Below, in pieces: positions 1-8,965 of a DNA stretch of 64,000 nucleotides. Made by a program: the position numbers and the translations under genes. The stretch comes from an uncultured Paracoccaceae bacterium (GTDB taxonomy: Bacteria > Pseudomonadota > Alphaproteobacteria > Rhodobacterales > Rhodobacteraceae): assembly GCA_947500005.1 (NCBI GenBank), contig CANMQJ010000002.1, forward strand, positions 269,871 through 333,870, in the 5' to 3' direction. Below the pieces are notes generated by a model that was not told the origin of the DNA, made no database searches, and saw only the letters and a program-made list of their open reading frames with translations. The stretch's first letter is position 1; each line of letters begins with the position of its first letter.

Positions 1-555
1 GGCTGGTGGGATTGGCTCACGCCGTTTTCGTTGCTTACCGGCCTGGCGCTCACCGTTGGTTATGCCCTGCTGGGCGCCACCTGGCTGGTGATGAAGACCG
101 AGGGCGATCTGCAATCCCGAATGCGGCGCCACGCGCGAGTACTCACGTTCGCCGCGCTGGCACTGATCGGCGTGGTCAGCCTGCTCGTACCCTTCCAGGG
201 GCAGACCTATTACGACCGCTGGCTTACCCAGCCGGGGCTCTATTACACGCCCGTCATACCGCTATTGCTGCTCGGCACGTCGATTGCCCTGCTCCGAGGG
301 CTGCGCCAAAGGCGGGACCGTGCGCCGTTTCTTTCGGCCCTCGCCCTCTTTGTCCTCAGCTTCATTGGCTTCGGCGTCAGCATCTATCCATTCACGGTGC
401 CGACATCCCTGACCATCGAGGAGGCGGCCGCACCCGAGAGCACCCTGCTTTTCACCCTCGTCGGAACGGCGATCTTGCTACCGCTGATCCTGGGCTACAC
501 GGCCTATACCTATTGGGTCTTCCGCGGCAAGGTCGATTTGGATGAAGGATACTGA
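1..555 (+). CDS. cydB: Cytochrome bd-type quinol oxidase subunit II, C-terminal part
   Basis: The gene enters from the left edge, so only the last 184 codons are present; frame 1 is open from base 1. The reading DWLTPFSLLTGLAL followed by GYALLGATWL and VMKTEG is typical of CydB/CioB, the second subunit of the bd-type quinol:oxygen oxidoreductase in the cytoplasmic membrane. At least four hydrophobic segments are visible, including PLLLLGTSIALL and the last one near VGTAILLPLILGYTAY. The protein ends in a short charged tail. A DUF2474 microprotein follows after 2 bases, the usual arrangement for cyanide-insensitive (Cio) bd oxidases. Subunit I (cydA) should lie just upstream, outside the window. 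Confidence 0.93.
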   Translation, partial: GWWDWLTPFSLLTGLALTVGYALLGATWLVMKTEGDLQSRMRRHARVLTFAALALIGVVSLLVPFQGQTYYDRWLTQPGLYYTPVIPLLLLGTSIALLRGLRQRRDRAPFLSALALFVLSFIGFGVSIYPFTVPTSLTIEEAAAPESTLLFTLVGTAILLPLILGYTAYTYWVFRGKVDLDEGY

Positions 556-557
556 CG

Positions 558-665
558 ATGCGGCGCAAGAACGTCAGCCGACTGACATGGTTCGTCGGCC
601 TCTGGCTGGCTTCGGTCGCGGGTCTTGGCCTGTTGGCGGGCATAATCAGACTGGCGATCGGTTGA
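558..665 (+). CDS. DUF2474-type small membrane protein of the bd oxidase operon
   Basis: A 35-residue protein starts 2 bases after the cydB stop. It has a basic N-terminus (MRRKNVSR) and a single hydrophobic helix (LTWFVGLWLASVAGLGLLAG), ending in an Ile/Leu-rich tail. Size, position and sequence fit the DUF2474 family, found directly after cydAB/cioAB in many proteobacteria. By analogy with CydX/CydZ it is probably a structural or assembly subunit of the oxidase, but that role is inferred. It is translated from the same mRNA as cydB. It is short enough that automatic annotation may miss it. Confidence 0.8.
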   Translation: MRRKNVSRLTWFVGLWLASVAGLGLLAGIIRLAIG

Positions 666-721
666 TCCTCCAGCCTCCGAGCGCTCATTTCTGAGTAGAG
701 CGAGGGCGCAAACGGACCGGC

Positions 722-737
722 CCACCCGGTCGGGTGG
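722..737. terminator. Hairpin between the cyd operon and tRNA-Lys
   Basis: CCACCC pairs with GGGTGG across a GGTC loop. On the plus strand a T/G-rich run (TTGGTTGAT) follows. It lies between two convergent transcription units, so it could end the cydB-DUF2474 transcript. The U-tract is imperfect, so this is a candidate only. Confidence 0.4.
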
Positions 738-758
738 TTGGTTGATCTCTGAAGGAAG

Positions 759-834
759 TGGTGAGCCGTGCAGGATTCGAACCTGCGACCCACTGATTAA
801 AAGTCAGTTGCTCTACCAACTGAGCTAACGGCCC
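759..834 (-). tRNA. tRNA-Lys (anticodon TTT)
   Basis: The minus strand reads GGGCCGTTAGCTCAGTTGG at the 5' end. It has a D-loop, the anticodon stem-loop CTGACTTTTAATCAG with TTT as anticodon, the T-arm GGTTCGAATCC, and the acceptor 3' strand ACGGCTC followed by A73 and an encoded CCA. The 7-bp acceptor stem pairs fully with one G-U pair. Length is 76 nt. No integrase or second copy of the 3' end is visible nearby, so it shows no sign of serving as an integration site here. Confidence 0.97.
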
Positions 835-865
835 ACTTCTTGGATCTTGTGATCCTGTCAGCGCT

Positions 866-894
866 CTGTAAACTCTTTTTCCTAGCAGGTTCAA
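866..894 (-). promoter_or_regulatory. Candidate promoter of tRNA-Lys
   Basis: On the minus strand TTGAAC (889-894) is followed after 17 bases by TTACAG (866-871), about 30 bases upstream of the mature tRNA 5' end. Spacing and -35 match are good and the -10 match is moderate. Predicted by eye only. Confidence 0.45.
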
Positions 895-1029
895 GAGCGA
901 ATTGAGCGCCACGGAAGCACTGTCTGGCGCCCCGATAGGCGCCGCTTCTATGGGTATGGCCCATAGGGGTCAACCCCCTATTTCACCAAATTTCCAGGTG
1001 GACTGGATTCGCCGGAAAGGGAGCGTTAT

Positions 1030-1872
1030 ATGCGCGCCATGCAGCAGATCGCAAAAACCGGATTGGCCTTCAGAAAGATGCACGGGCTGGGCAATGACTT
1101 CGTGGTCATCGACCTCCGTGCATCCGAGGCAGGGATCACGACCGCCTTGGTGCAAGCCATAGCGGACCGCCATCGTGGGGTGGGGTTCGATCAGCTTGCC
1201 CTTGTTTCCGAGGGATCCGGCGATGCTCATCTGACCTTCTTCAACGCCGATGGATCGACCTCGGCCGCCTGCGGTAACGCCACACGCTGCATCGCCCGGC
1301 TCCTTATGGATGAAAGCGGATCGACGGAGGTGCGCATGTCCACGGACCGGGGCATATTGGTCGCCCGCGACTCGGGCGATGGGCTGGTGTCGGTCAACAT
1401 GGGGCCACCACAGCTTGACTGGCAGGAGATCCCCTTGGCGGAAGCCATGGACACGCTGGAATTGCCGATCGAAGGCGCGCCCACGGCGACGGGCATGGGC
1501 AACCCGCACTGCACTTTCTTCGTCGAAGATGCCGAGGCGATTCCGCTGGAAGAGTTCGGTCGCCGCTACGAGACCCATCCGCTTTATCCGCAGCGCACCA
1601 ATGTGCAGGTGGCGCAGGTGACCGGCCCCGACCGGATCCGCATGCGGGTCTGGGAGCGGGGCGTGGGCGTTACCCTGGCCTCGGGATCGTCCTCCTGCGC
1701 CACGGCCGTCGCCGCGGCCCGGCGCGGCCTTACGGGGCGCTCCGTCCGCATCGACCTCGACGGTGGCAGCCTGCAGGTCGACTGGCGCGAGGACGGTGTC
1801 TGGATGACCGGTCCGACCGCGCATGTGTTTGACGGCGTGCTGACAACCGATTTCCTCAAGGACCTGCCATGA
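1030..1872 (+). CDS. dapF: Diaminopimelate epimerase
   Basis: DapF interconverts LL- and meso-diaminopimelate in the cytoplasm, for lysine and peptidoglycan synthesis. The 280-residue protein has the family hallmarks: [11 protein letters not shown] near residue 14, the first catalytic Cys at 81 in [12 protein letters not shown], and the second at 223 in [10 protein letters not shown]. Length is normal for the family. The start at 1030 has GGGAG about 8 bases upstream; the second Met (codon 4) is an alternative start. The stop overlaps the start of mtaB by 4 bases (ATGA), so the two are translationally coupled. Two small hairpins precede the gene (926-943 and 948-966). Confidence 0.97.
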   Translation: MRAMQQIAKTGLAFRKMHGLGNDFVVIDLRASEAGITTALVQAIADRHRGVGFDQLALVSEGSGDAHLTFFNADGSTSAACGNATRCIARLLMDESGSTEVRMSTDRGILVARDSGDGLVSVNMGPPQLDWQEIPLAEAMDTLELPIEGAPTATGMGNPHCTFFVEDAEAIPLEEFGRRYETHPLYPQRTNVQVAQVTGPDRIRMRVWERGVGVTLASGSSSCATAVAAARRGLTGRSVRIDLDGGSLQVDWREDGVWMTGPTAHVFDGVLTTDFLKDLP

Positions 1873-3122
1873 GCGCACCGAAATTCACCACGCTTGGCTG
1901 CCGGCTCAACTCGTACGAGACGGAGGCCATGAAGGAGCTCGCGCAGGCCGCCGGCCTGGGCGATGCCGTAGTGGTGAACACCTGCGCCGTGACCGCAGAA
2001 GCGGTGCGCAAGGCCCGGCAGGAGATCCGCAAGCTCAGGCGCGAGAATCCGCAGGCCCGGATCATCGTCACCGGCTGCGCCGCGCAGACCGAGCCCGAGA
2101 CCTTTGCCGCGATGGCCGAGGTCGATCAGGTGATCGGCAACACTGAAAAGATGCGCCCGGAAACCTGGTCGGGCATGGCCGCCGACTTTACAGGCGAAAC
2201 GGAAAGGGTGCAGGTCGACGACATCATGTCGGTCACCGAAACCGCCGGACACCTGATCGACGGTTTCGGAACGCGCAGCCGCGCCTATGTGCAGGTCCAG
2301 AACGGCTGTGACCACCGCTGCACGTTCTGCATCATCCCCTATGGCCGGGGCAATTCGCGCTCGGTGCCTGCAGGCGTCGTTGTGGACCAGATCATGCGGT
2401 TGGTCGACAAGGGCTATAACGAGGTCGTGCTGACAGGGGTCGATCTGACCTCGTGGGGCGCGGACATGCCCGGTCAGCCGCGCCTGGGCGATCTGATCAT
2501 GCGAATTCTAAAACTGACCGACGTTCCCCGGCTGCGCATCTCCTCGATCGACTCGATCGAGGTGGACGACGCCCTGATGCAGGCCATTGCCACTGAACCC
2601 CGGCTGATGCCGCATCTGCACCTGTCGCTTCAGCATGGCGACGATCTTATCCTCAAGCGGATGAAGCGCCGCCACCTGCGCGACGATGCCATCAGGTTCA
2701 CCGAGGAGGTACGCAAGCTTCGTCCCGAAATGACATTCGGCGCGGACATCATCGCAGGCTTTCCCACCGAGACAGAGGCGCAGTTCGAGAACTCTCTCCG
2801 GCTGGTGGGGGAATGCGGCCTGACCTGGCTGCATGTCTTTCCTTATTCGAAACGCGAGGGCACACCCGCAGCGCGCATCCCGAACCAGGTTCCCGGGCCG
2901 GTGATCAAGGAACGCGCCGGGCGGTTGCGCGCCGCGGGCGAAGCTCGCGTGGCGGAACATCTGGCGATGCAGGTCGGGCGAACGCACCGGGTGCTCATGG
3001 AAAACTCCCGCATGGGCCGGACCGAGCAATTCGCCGAGGTTGTGTTCGAGACGGATCACCCGGAAAGCCGGATCGTGACAGCGCAGATCCGTGGCGTCCG
3101 AGACAGTCTACTGACTGCCTGA
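1869..3122 (+). CDS. mtaB: tRNA t6A37 methylthiotransferase MtaB
   Basis: A radical-SAM methylthiotransferase that would convert t6A37 to ms2t6A37 in tRNAs reading ANN codons. The 417-residue protein shows the UPF0004 domain with three cluster-binding Cys (C11 in [11 protein letters not shown]39 in NTCAVT, C70 in VTGCAAQ). The SAM-cluster motif CxxxCxxC follows at C147, C151 and C154, and the C-terminal part is TRAM-like. The [10 protein letters not shown] start separates MtaB from MiaB and RimO, which read differently there. It overlaps dapF by ATGA and ends just before a strong bidirectional terminator. Confidence 0.95.
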   Translation: MSAPKFTTLGCRLNSYETEAMKELAQAAGLGDAVVVNTCAVTAEAVRKARQEIRKLRRENPQARIIVTGCAAQTEPETFAAMAEVDQVIGNTEKMRPETWSGMAADFTGETERVQVDDIMSVTETAGHLIDGFGTRSRAYVQVQNGCDHRCTFCIIPYGRGNSRSVPAGVVVDQIMRLVDKGYNEVVLTGVDLTSWGADMPGQPRLGDLIMRILKLTDVPRLRISSIDSIEVDDALMQAIATEPRLMPHLHLSLQHGDDLILKRMKRRHLRDDAIRFTEEVRKLRPEMTFGADIIAGFPTETEAQFENSLRLVGECGLTWLHVFPYSKREGTPAARIPNQVPGPVIKERAGRLRAAGEARVAEHLAMQVGRTHRVLMENSRMGRTEQFAEVVFETDHPESRIVTAQIRGVRDSLLTA

Positions 3123-3160
3123 GGCGCTGTCAGCGCGCAGGCAAGAGATCCCCGAACGAA

Positions 3161-3198
3161 AAACCCCCGCAGAAACTTGCCTGCGGGGGTTTCTTTTT
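3161..3198. terminator. Bidirectional Rho-independent terminator
   Basis: AAACCCCCGCAG (3161-3172) pairs perfectly with CTGCGGGGGTTT (3181-3192) around an 8-base loop. On the plus strand it runs into CTTTTT, and on the minus strand into a run of T from the upstream A-tract. It serves both mtaB (plus) and petC (minus), which converge here. Confidence 0.9.
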
Positions 3199-3216
3199 CG
3201 TTTCCGAAAGGCTGGA

Positions 3217-4017
3217 TCAGCCAGCCTTGCCCTTCTTGACCGGGGCCCAGATCCGCTTGTTGGTGAGGTAAAGCAGGACTGACAGGACCGTCAGGAATAG
3301 AACCCCCACGAAACCGGCCTGCTTGCGGGCCATCATCTTGGGCTCGGCGGTCCACATCAGGAAGGCCGAGACATCCTTGGCCATCGCGTGCACATCATTG
3401 GCATGGCCATCGGCATACTCCACCTGCTCGTCGAAGAGCGGCGGTGCCATCGAGATCCAGCCACCGGGAAAGGCGGTGTTTTCGTAGAGAATTACGCCGG
3501 CCTCTTCCTTTTCTTCACCCGTATAGCCGGTGAGAAGCGAGGCGATGTATTCCGCGCCGCCCATGCCCTTGAAGAGCTGGTTGATACCCAAGCCATAGGG
3601 CCCATGGAATCCGGCCCGCGCCTTCGCCATCAGGCTCAGGTCAGGCGCGCCGGCGGCGGTCACCGTCGGGAAATGATCCGTGGGACGCCGCGGCCGATCT
3701 TCCTCCAGTTCCTCATCGTAGATGAAGAAATTCTCGGCTGCGTAGGCGCGCACCTGATCCTCGGGCAGGTCAGGGCCGCCCTCGTTCGAAAGCGTCCGCA
3801 ACGGGACATAGCGCAACCCATGACAGGCCGAACAGACCTCGGTATAGACCTGAAGCCCGCGCTGAAGCTGGTTCTGGTCGTAAGCGCCGAAGGGTCCTTC
3901 GAACGAGAAGTCGAAATCCTCGATATGCTGGTCGCTGGCGCCTGCCGCAAAGGATGCGGCAGGAAGGGCCAGAGCGAACGCGGCAGTGAGTGCGAGTTTC
4001 TTGAACATGGAATTCAT
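3217..4017 (-). CDS. petC: Cytochrome c1 of the bc1 complex
   Basis: The 266-residue membrane-anchored c-type cytochrome of ubiquinol:cytochrome c oxidoreductase. A signal peptide ([19 protein letters not shown], cleavage near residue 24-25) exports it to the periplasm. The haem motif CSACH is at 62-66 and a candidate axial Met lies in MAPPLF. The C-terminal helix [17 protein letters not shown] followed by basic residues anchors it. The start at 4017 is preferred because AAAGGAC lies just upstream. It is the last gene of petABC, 11 bases after petB, and ends at the shared terminator. Confidence 0.96.
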   Translation of the reverse strand: MNSMFKKLALTAAFALALPAASFAAGASDQHIEDFDFSFEGPFGAYDQNQLQRGLQVYTEVCSACHGLRYVPLRTLSNEGGPDLPEDQVRAYAAENFFIYDEELEEDRPRRPTDHFPTVTAAGAPDLSLMAKARAGFHGPYGLGINQLFKGMGGAEYIASLLTGYTGEEKEEAGVILYENTAFPGGWISMAPPLFDEQVEYADGHANDVHAMAKDVSAFLMWTAEPKMMARKQAGFVGVLFLTVLSVLLYLTNKRIWAPVKKGKAG

Positions 4018-4028
4018 CGTCCTTTCCC

Positions 4029-5378
4029 TCACTCCGCCGGGCTCGCCGAGGGGACCGTCTTGGTCCCGCCAGTGTTCGGGGCGTAGTGCGCGTTGAAGTC
4101 TTCCTCGATGGTCTCGGGCCGCGGACCCGGTTTCTCGATCACGCCCAGCAGCGGCAGGATCACCAGGAAATAGGCGAACCAGTAGGCCGAAGCGATCAGC
4201 GAGAAGGTCGCATAGGGCTCTTCCGCCGGCATCGCCCCCAGCCACATCAAGGCGAAGAAATCGATCACCAGCAGGGCGAACCACCACTTGAACATCGGAC
4301 GGTAGCGACCCGAGCGCACCGATGAGGTATCAAGCCAGGGCGCCAGCGCCATTGCCAGAATGGCACCGAACATCGCCAGCACGCCGAAGAACTTGGCGTC
4401 GATGATGCCACCGGTGATGAACGAGGCGAACTGCACGACCCAGACCTCGGAAGTGAAGGCACGCAGGATCGCGTAGAAGGGCAGGAAGTACCACTCCGGC
4501 ACGATATGCGCGGGCGTCACCAGAGGGTTGGCCTCGATATAGTTGTCGGGATGGCCCAGGTAGTTCGGCATGAAGCCCACGATGGCCCAGAACACGACCA
4601 TCACCACGCCAAGGGCGAAGAGGTCTTTCATCACGAAATAGGGCCAGAAGGGCAGCGTGTCCTTCTCCGCCTCGGCCTTGGACCCGCGGCGCACCTCGAC
4701 CCCGGTGGGGTTGTTGTTGCCAGTGGTGTGGAAGGCCCAGATATGAACGACGACCAGCGCCGCGATGACGAAGGGCAGCAGGTAATGCAGCGAGAAGAAG
4801 CGGTTCAGCGTGGCGTTGTCCACGGCGGGTCCGCCCAGCAACCATGTCTGGATGCCCTCGCCCACGAAGGGGATGGCGCCGAACAGGCCGGTGATCACCG
4901 TCGCACCCCAGAAGGACATCTGGCCCCAGGGCAACACGTAGCCCATGAAGGCGGTGCCCATCATGCAGAGATAGATCAGCATGCCGATGATCCATGTGAT
5001 CTCGCGCGGGGACTTGTAGGACCCGTAGTAGAGACCGCGGAAGATGTGGGCATAGACGGCGACGAAGAACAGCGAGGCACCGTTCATGTGGAGATAGCGG
5101 ATCATGTGCCCGCCGTTCACGTTGCGCATGATGTGCTCGATGCTGGCGAAGGCCATGTCGACATGCGGCGTGTAATGCATCACCAGAACGATGCCGGTGA
5201 TGATCTGCAGAGCAAGGCAGAAGGTCAGGACGATCCCCCAGATCCACATCCAGTTCAGGTTCTTGGGCGTGGGGATCATGATCGTGTCGTAGAGCAGGCC
5301 GACGATGGGAAGGCGGCTGTTCAGCCACTTTTCACCGCTGGTCTTCGGCTCGTAATGGTCGTGCGGAATTCCGGACAT
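4029..5378 (-). CDS. petB: Cytochrome b of the bc1 complex
   Basis: The 449-residue integral membrane subunit carries the two b haems and the Qo and Qi quinone sites. Visible hallmarks are the first-half region [14 protein letters not shown], the [17 protein letters not shown] segment of the Qo site, [10 protein letters not shown] with a haem His, and the [13 protein letters not shown] motif that lines Qo. Eight hydrophobic helices can be followed. The C-terminal tail after the last helix is long and polar (about 35 residues), as in other alphaproteobacterial PetB. It lies between petA (12 bases) and petC (11 bases). Confidence 0.97.
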   Translation of the reverse strand: MSGIPHDHYEPKTSGEKWLNSRLPIVGLLYDTIMIPTPKNLNWMWIWGIVLTFCLALQIITGIVLVMHYTPHVDMAFASIEHIMRNVNGGHMIRYLHMNGASLFFVAVYAHIFRGLYYGSYKSPREITWIIGMLIYLCMMGTAFMGYVLPWGQMSFWGATVITGLFGAIPFVGEGIQTWLLGGPAVDNATLNRFFSLHYLLPFVIAALVVVHIWAFHTTGNNNPTGVEVRRGSKAEAEKDTLPFWPYFVMKDLFALGVVMVVFWAIVGFMPNYLGHPDNYIEANPLVTPAHIVPEWYFLPFYAILRAFTSEVWVVQFASFITGGIIDAKFFGVLAMFGAILAMALAPWLDTSSVRSGRYRPMFKWWFALLVIDFFALMWLGAMPAEEPYATFSLIASAYWFAYFLVILPLLGVIEKPGPRPETIEEDFNAHYAPNTGGTKTVPSASPAE

Positions 5379-5390
5379 GCTTACGTCTCC

Positions 5391-5951
5391 TTAACCCAGC
5401 TTGATCGTGGTCTCGTCCACGAACTCGGCAATCGGGATGTGCAGGTTCTCGGGCGCGGGGCCCTTGCGGATGCGGCCCGCCGAATCGTAGTGCGACCCGT
5501 GGCACGGGCAGAACCAGCCATGGAAATCGCCCGCGCCGTCGCCCAGCGGAACACAGCCCAGATGCGTGCATACACCCATCATCACCAGCCATTCGCCGGC
5601 TTCGTCGAGCGTGCGGTTCTCGTCGATGGCGGGCGAGGTGGGATCGTTGGCATTGCGCGCCAGCGGGTCGGGCAGTTCCGACAGATCGACCTGGCGGCCG
5701 TCGTTGATCTCTTCCTCGGTGCGACGACGGATGAAGACGGGCTTGCCCAGCCACTTGACCGTAATCTGGGTACCAACGTCGACACCGCCCACATCCACGC
5801 GGATCGAGGAGAGTGCCTGCACGTCGGCCGACGGGTTCATTTGGTTGACCAGCGGCCAGATGGCGGCCCCTGCGGTTACGGCACCTGCGCCAGCCGTGGC
5901 GTAGTAGAGGAAATCTCTGCGGGTGCCTTCGTGATCTTCTGCGTGGGACAC
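5391..5951 (-). CDS. petA: Rieske iron-sulfur protein of the bc1 complex
   Basis: The 186-residue Rieske subunit has a non-cleaved Tat-type anchor ([16 protein letters not shown], residues 10-25). The cluster motifs CTHLGC (C128, H130, C133) and CPCHGS (C148, C150, H151) supply the 2Fe-2S ligands and the disulfide. A longer in-frame ATG lies 42 bases upstream. The GTG at 5951 is preferred because GGAGAAACCTC precedes it and the protein then begins [13 protein letters not shown], matching the length and start of Rhodobacter PetA. First gene of petABC. Its regulators PetP/PetR are probably the pair at 22-23 kb. Confidence 0.95.
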   Translation of the reverse strand: MSHAEDHEGTRRDFLYYATAGAGAVTAGAAIWPLVNQMNPSADVQALSSIRVDVGGVDVGTQITVKWLGKPVFIRRRTEEEINDGRQVDLSELPDPLARNANDPTSPAIDENRTLDEAGEWLVMMGVCTHLGCVPLGDGAGDFHGWFCPCHGSHYDSAGRIRKGPAPENLHIPIAEFVDETTIKLG

Positions 5952-6149
5952 GAGGTTTCTCCGATTCCTGCACCCGGAACTCCGGGCAAACATGCATCAA
6001 GACCGCATGAAAGCGGTATCTCATCGCGGGTATCTAGCCGGGTGAAATCGGTTCGTCCAGCGGTCATAGGCGCGCACTACGCCGCATCTGGGAAACTATG
6101 TCGCGACCGGACCACAGTTTTTCAACTGTCGACCGGTCGCGAAGACGGA

Positions 6150-6761
6150 TCAGGCGGCCGGCGGCCGGGTTTCCTGCATCGAGGCGCGTGATTCGAAATC
6201 GGCGAACCAGTCCGCCAGCGCGGGGCACCCGCCGCGCCATCCGCGAGCGTCGTGGCGGAAATCAAGATATCCCAGCGCGCAGCCCACCGTGATCTGCCCC
6301 ATGCTCAAGGACCCCGACAGATGGCTCATCCAGCGTGATTCGAGGGCCGCACAGGCGCGGGATATCTTGGCCCATTGGGCGTCGCACCAGTCAGGGAATC
6401 GGATCTCCTCGGGACGCAGCCTGCCTTCGTAGGTGATGAGCAATGCGGCATCCAGCATCCCGTCGGCCAGCGCCTCGAGCGTGAGAACGTCCCAGCGCCC
6501 GTCCCCGGCGGGGTAAAGCTTGCCGCCCGCGCGTTCATCCAGCCAGGCGCAGATGACCCGGCTGTCGAACAAGGTCGGCCCATCCGGACGCTCAAGCGCC
6601 GGAATCTTGCCCAGGGGATTCTTGTCGTGCAGCGGGGCATCGGTATCGAACGGCCCCAGAGAAGAGGGTATAAGCTCGACCTCGTCCAACTGACCGGTCT
6701 CGTGCAAGGTGACCATGACCTTTCGCACATAGGGTGAGTTGGGGCTGTGATAGAGTTTCAT
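6150..6761 (-). CDS. Glutathione S-transferase family protein
   Basis: A 203-residue cytoplasmic protein with an N-terminal thioredoxin-like domain. It begins MKLYHSPNSPYVRKVMV, where SPYVRKV is the glutathione-site helix, followed by the cis-Pro segment KNPLGKIPALE and the FDSRVICAWLDE helix that binds the gamma-glutamyl end. The C-terminal all-helical domain follows from about residue 85. The substrate is unknown. The start at 6761 has GGAG 8 bases upstream; an upstream in-frame extension has no family similarity. It lies between the PaiB-like gene and petABC on the same strand, with gaps of 61 and 198 bases. Confidence 0.88.
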   Translation of the reverse strand: MKLYHSPNSPYVRKVMVTLHETGQLDEVELIPSSLGPFDTDAPLHDKNPLGKIPALERPDGPTLFDSRVICAWLDERAGGKLYPAGDGRWDVLTLEALADGMLDAALLITYEGRLRPEEIRFPDWCDAQWAKISRACAALESRWMSHLSGSLSMGQITVGCALGYLDFRHDARGWRGGCPALADWFADFESRASMQETRPPAA

Positions 6762-6822
6762 GAAAGTCTCCGCGCTGTTTGACGTGAAGTTGAGACGCGG
6801 ACAGCGAAAAGTCCAGCCGCTC

Positions 6823-7440
6823 TCAAACGCCGCGCATCCAGCGCGAGAGCAGATCCGTTTCGGCACCAAGCCCGGCCTCGGCGACATGATCCGCGGCGGC
6901 CAGGCGCGCCGGTTCCGGCTTGTTCTGCCCCAGTTTCCAAGTCCCGTCGAAACTCTCGATCCACAGGCGCACCGGCACGATCATCCGCATGAGCCGTTCA
7001 AGTGCTTCACCGCCCATCTTGGCGGTCGTCCAAGGCGGTTTCGGACGCAACCGCTCCTCGAAAGCGGCCGATTGCCGGTCGAGAACATCCCGCAAGGCCT
7101 CTTGCGGCAGCCGTTCCAACAAGCCGACCAGGTGAACCGCCACGTAATTCCACGTCGGCACCTGGTCTTCCATCCCGTACCAGTCGGGCGAGACATAGGA
7201 GTCGGGCCCCGAGACGGCAAGCCTCGCCGGGCGCGCTGTGTCGAGCAGGCGCAGGATCGGGTTGGACCGGACGAGGTGAAGATCGACGCACGGCTCCGAA
7301 GAGTCACCGATCACGAATGGCACGTGCGACATGAGCGGGACCTCCGACGACGCCACGGCCAATACCCCGAAGCCCCGGTCGCGGACAAAGGGCAGGATGC
7401 GGTCCCGCTCCTGCGTACGGAATGTCGGGTTGGGATGCAT
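6823..7440 (-). CDS. FMN-binding PaiB-family protein
   Basis: A 205-residue protein of the PaiB type (split-barrel FMN-binding fold, named negative transcriptional regulators in Bacillus). It begins MHPNPTFRTQERDRILPFV, the usual start of the family. It continues with the barrel segment GVLAVASSEVPLMSHVPFV, and the C-terminal half has VPTWNYVAVHLVG and WTTAKMGGEALERLM. The start at 7440 has GAGGAA about 10 bases upstream; the longer frame upstream looks non-coding. Whether it regulates transcription or is a flavin enzyme is not shown by the sequence. Confidence 0.85.
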   Translation of the reverse strand: MHPNPTFRTQERDRILPFVRDRGFGVLAVASSEVPLMSHVPFVIGDSSEPCVDLHLVRSNPILRLLDTARPARLAVSGPDSYVSPDWYGMEDQVPTWNYVAVHLVGLLERLPQEALRDVLDRQSAAFEERLRPKPPWTTAKMGGEALERLMRMIVPVRLWIESFDGTWKLGQNKPEPARLAAADHVAEAGLGAETDLLSRWMRGV

Positions 7441-7592
7441 GGCGCGACATTTCCTCGCTGGTTTGCACAGTCCTGCCCGATATGGCCCGCTCCGGCAACC
7501 GCATCCATTGGAACGGAACCTTGCCTGACCCGGGGGGTTGCCCTTGGACGGTACGGCAAGGGCCGTGTCTACAATGCACAAGGGAGACCCGC

Positions 7593-7847
7593 ATGGAAGG
7601 CGTAGGTTGGTTCGCGGCCATCATCATCGGAGGCATCGCCGGATGGCTTGCCGAGAAGTTCATGAATTCCGACATGGGCATTATCATGAACATCGTGCTC
7701 GGCATCCTCGGGGCGCTGATTCTAAATGCGATCCTCATGGCGATTGTCGGCGGAACGCTCGGCGGCTGGATCGGCCAGCTTGTCGTGGGATTCATAGGCG
7801 CCTGCCTGCTGATCTGGATCGTTCGCATGGTGCGCGGCAGATCCTGA
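7593..7847 (+). CDS. GlsB/YeaQ/YmgE-family stress-response membrane protein
   Basis: An 84-residue inner-membrane protein of the transglycosylase-associated (GlsB/YeaQ/YmgE) family. It has three hydrophobic helices: GWFAAIIIGGIAGWLAEKFM, the IIMNIVLGILGALIL segment and the last helix GQLVVGFIGACLLIWIV. The pattern GGIAGWLAEK is characteristic. Function is poorly known; relatives are induced by general stress. The ATG at 7593 has AGGGAG 6 bases upstream, and the longer frame upstream lacks similarity. The cation-exchanger gene begins 13 bases downstream, so the two may be co-transcribed. Confidence 0.9.
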   Translation: MEGVGWFAAIIIGGIAGWLAEKFMNSDMGIIMNIVLGILGALILNAILMAIVGGTLGGWIGQLVVGFIGACLLIWIVRMVRGRS

Positions 7848-7860
7848 TCCCGCGCCACAC

Positions 7861-8895
7861 ATGTTTGCCCAGCTGTCTCTTCCGGTGCTGCTCGCGCTCC
7901 TCATCGGCGCGGGCACCGCAGTAATCCTCGCCTCGATCCGTGCCACGCGCCTCGCCGACATCATCGCCGACCGGACGGCAATGGGCGAGGCAATGGCGGG
8001 CGGGATCATTCTCGGCGGTGCGACCTCGCTCTCCGGCGTGGTCGTATCGGTGACAGCCGCGGCCTCGGGCGATGCAAGTTTCGCTGTCTCGAACGCGGTC
8101 GGCGGGATCGCGGCACAGACCCTGTTCCTGGCCGTAGCCGACCTGTTGCACCGGCGCGCCAATCTTGAGCATGCCGCCGCAGAGCCCGCGAATCTTTTCC
8201 AGGCCGTGATGCTGCTGATCCTGCTCAGCCTTCCGATTGCCGCTATCGCGGGGCCCGACATCGCCTATTTCGGCGTGCATCCCGTTTCGCTTCTCCTGTT
8301 CCTCGCCTACCTCGCGGGCGTGCATCTCTCTGCCTCGGTCAACGATCAGCCAATGTGGAAACCGGTGGAAACACGCGAGACCCGCCACGATGAGCCCGAA
8401 GACGATGCCGAGCCACAGAAATCGGCGCTGCGGCCCGCGCTCGTCTTCGCAGGTCTCGTCGCGGTAATGGGCGGCTGCGGTTGGATCATCAGCCAGGTGG
8501 GCGGCAGCTTCATCACCCGTTTCGCGCTGTCGTCCAGCCTCGTGGGCGCGTTGTTGACAGCCGTCATCACCTCCCTGCCCGAACTGGTCACCACGCTTGT
8601 CGCCGTGCGCCGCGGTGCACTTCAACTGGCCGTTGGCGGCATCATCGGGGGCAACACCTTCGACACGCTGTTTCTGGTCTTTTCGGACGTGGCCTATCGG
8701 GACGGGTCGATCTACGGCGCGGTCGGGATGAACGACCTTTACTGGCTGGCCACGGGCATGCTGATGACCGCCGTTCTGCTGGGCGGTCTGATCCTGCGAC
8801 AGCGCGAAGGCCCAGGGCGGATCGGGATCGAAAGCGTATTGATGATGGGGATCTATGCCACCGCTGTCGTGGTCGAGGTCCTGGGCCGCGACTGA
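7861..8895 (+). CDS. Divergent CaCA-type cation antiporter homologue
   Basis: A 344-residue membrane protein with about ten helices and a central acidic loop (HDEPEDDAEPQ). It has the two inverted alpha repeats of the Ca2+/cation antiporter superfamily. The second repeat is normal (TAVITSLPELVTTLVAV followed by GGIIGGNTFD). The first reads GGATSLSGVVVSVTAAASGD and SNAVGG, with the usual Pro-Glu pair replaced by Ser-Gly. That acidic residue normally helps bind the ion, so transport may differ from ordinary Na+/Ca2+ exchange. Only fold membership is supported; substrate is unknown. Confidence 0.75.
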   Translation: MFAQLSLPVLLALLIGAGTAVILASIRATRLADIIADRTAMGEAMAGGIILGGATSLSGVVVSVTAAASGDASFAVSNAVGGIAAQTLFLAVADLLHRRANLEHAAAEPANLFQAVMLLILLSLPIAAIAGPDIAYFGVHPVSLLLFLAYLAGVHLSASVNDQPMWKPVETRETRHDEPEDDAEPQKSALRPALVFAGLVAVMGGCGWIISQVGGSFITRFALSSSLVGALLTAVITSLPELVTTLVAVRRGALQLAVGGIIGGNTFDTLFLVFSDVAYRDGSIYGAVGMNDLYWLATGMLMTAVLLGGLILRQREGPGRIGIESVLMMGIYATAVVVEVLGRD

Positions 8896-8965
8896 CGCAA
8901 GGCCAATTCCGCTTGAGGCCCCCTGCCCCGCCCGTTAATCACGGTGGCGCAAAGGAGCGCGCCCC

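Noticed and set aside
759..834. tRNA-Lys as an attachment site of a genomic island
   Set aside because: No integrase and no repeat of the tRNA 3' end can be found; housekeeping genes lie on both sides.
5952..6149. Promoter of petABC
   Set aside because: The region must hold it, but no -35/-10 pair with acceptable spacing stood out clearly enough to report.
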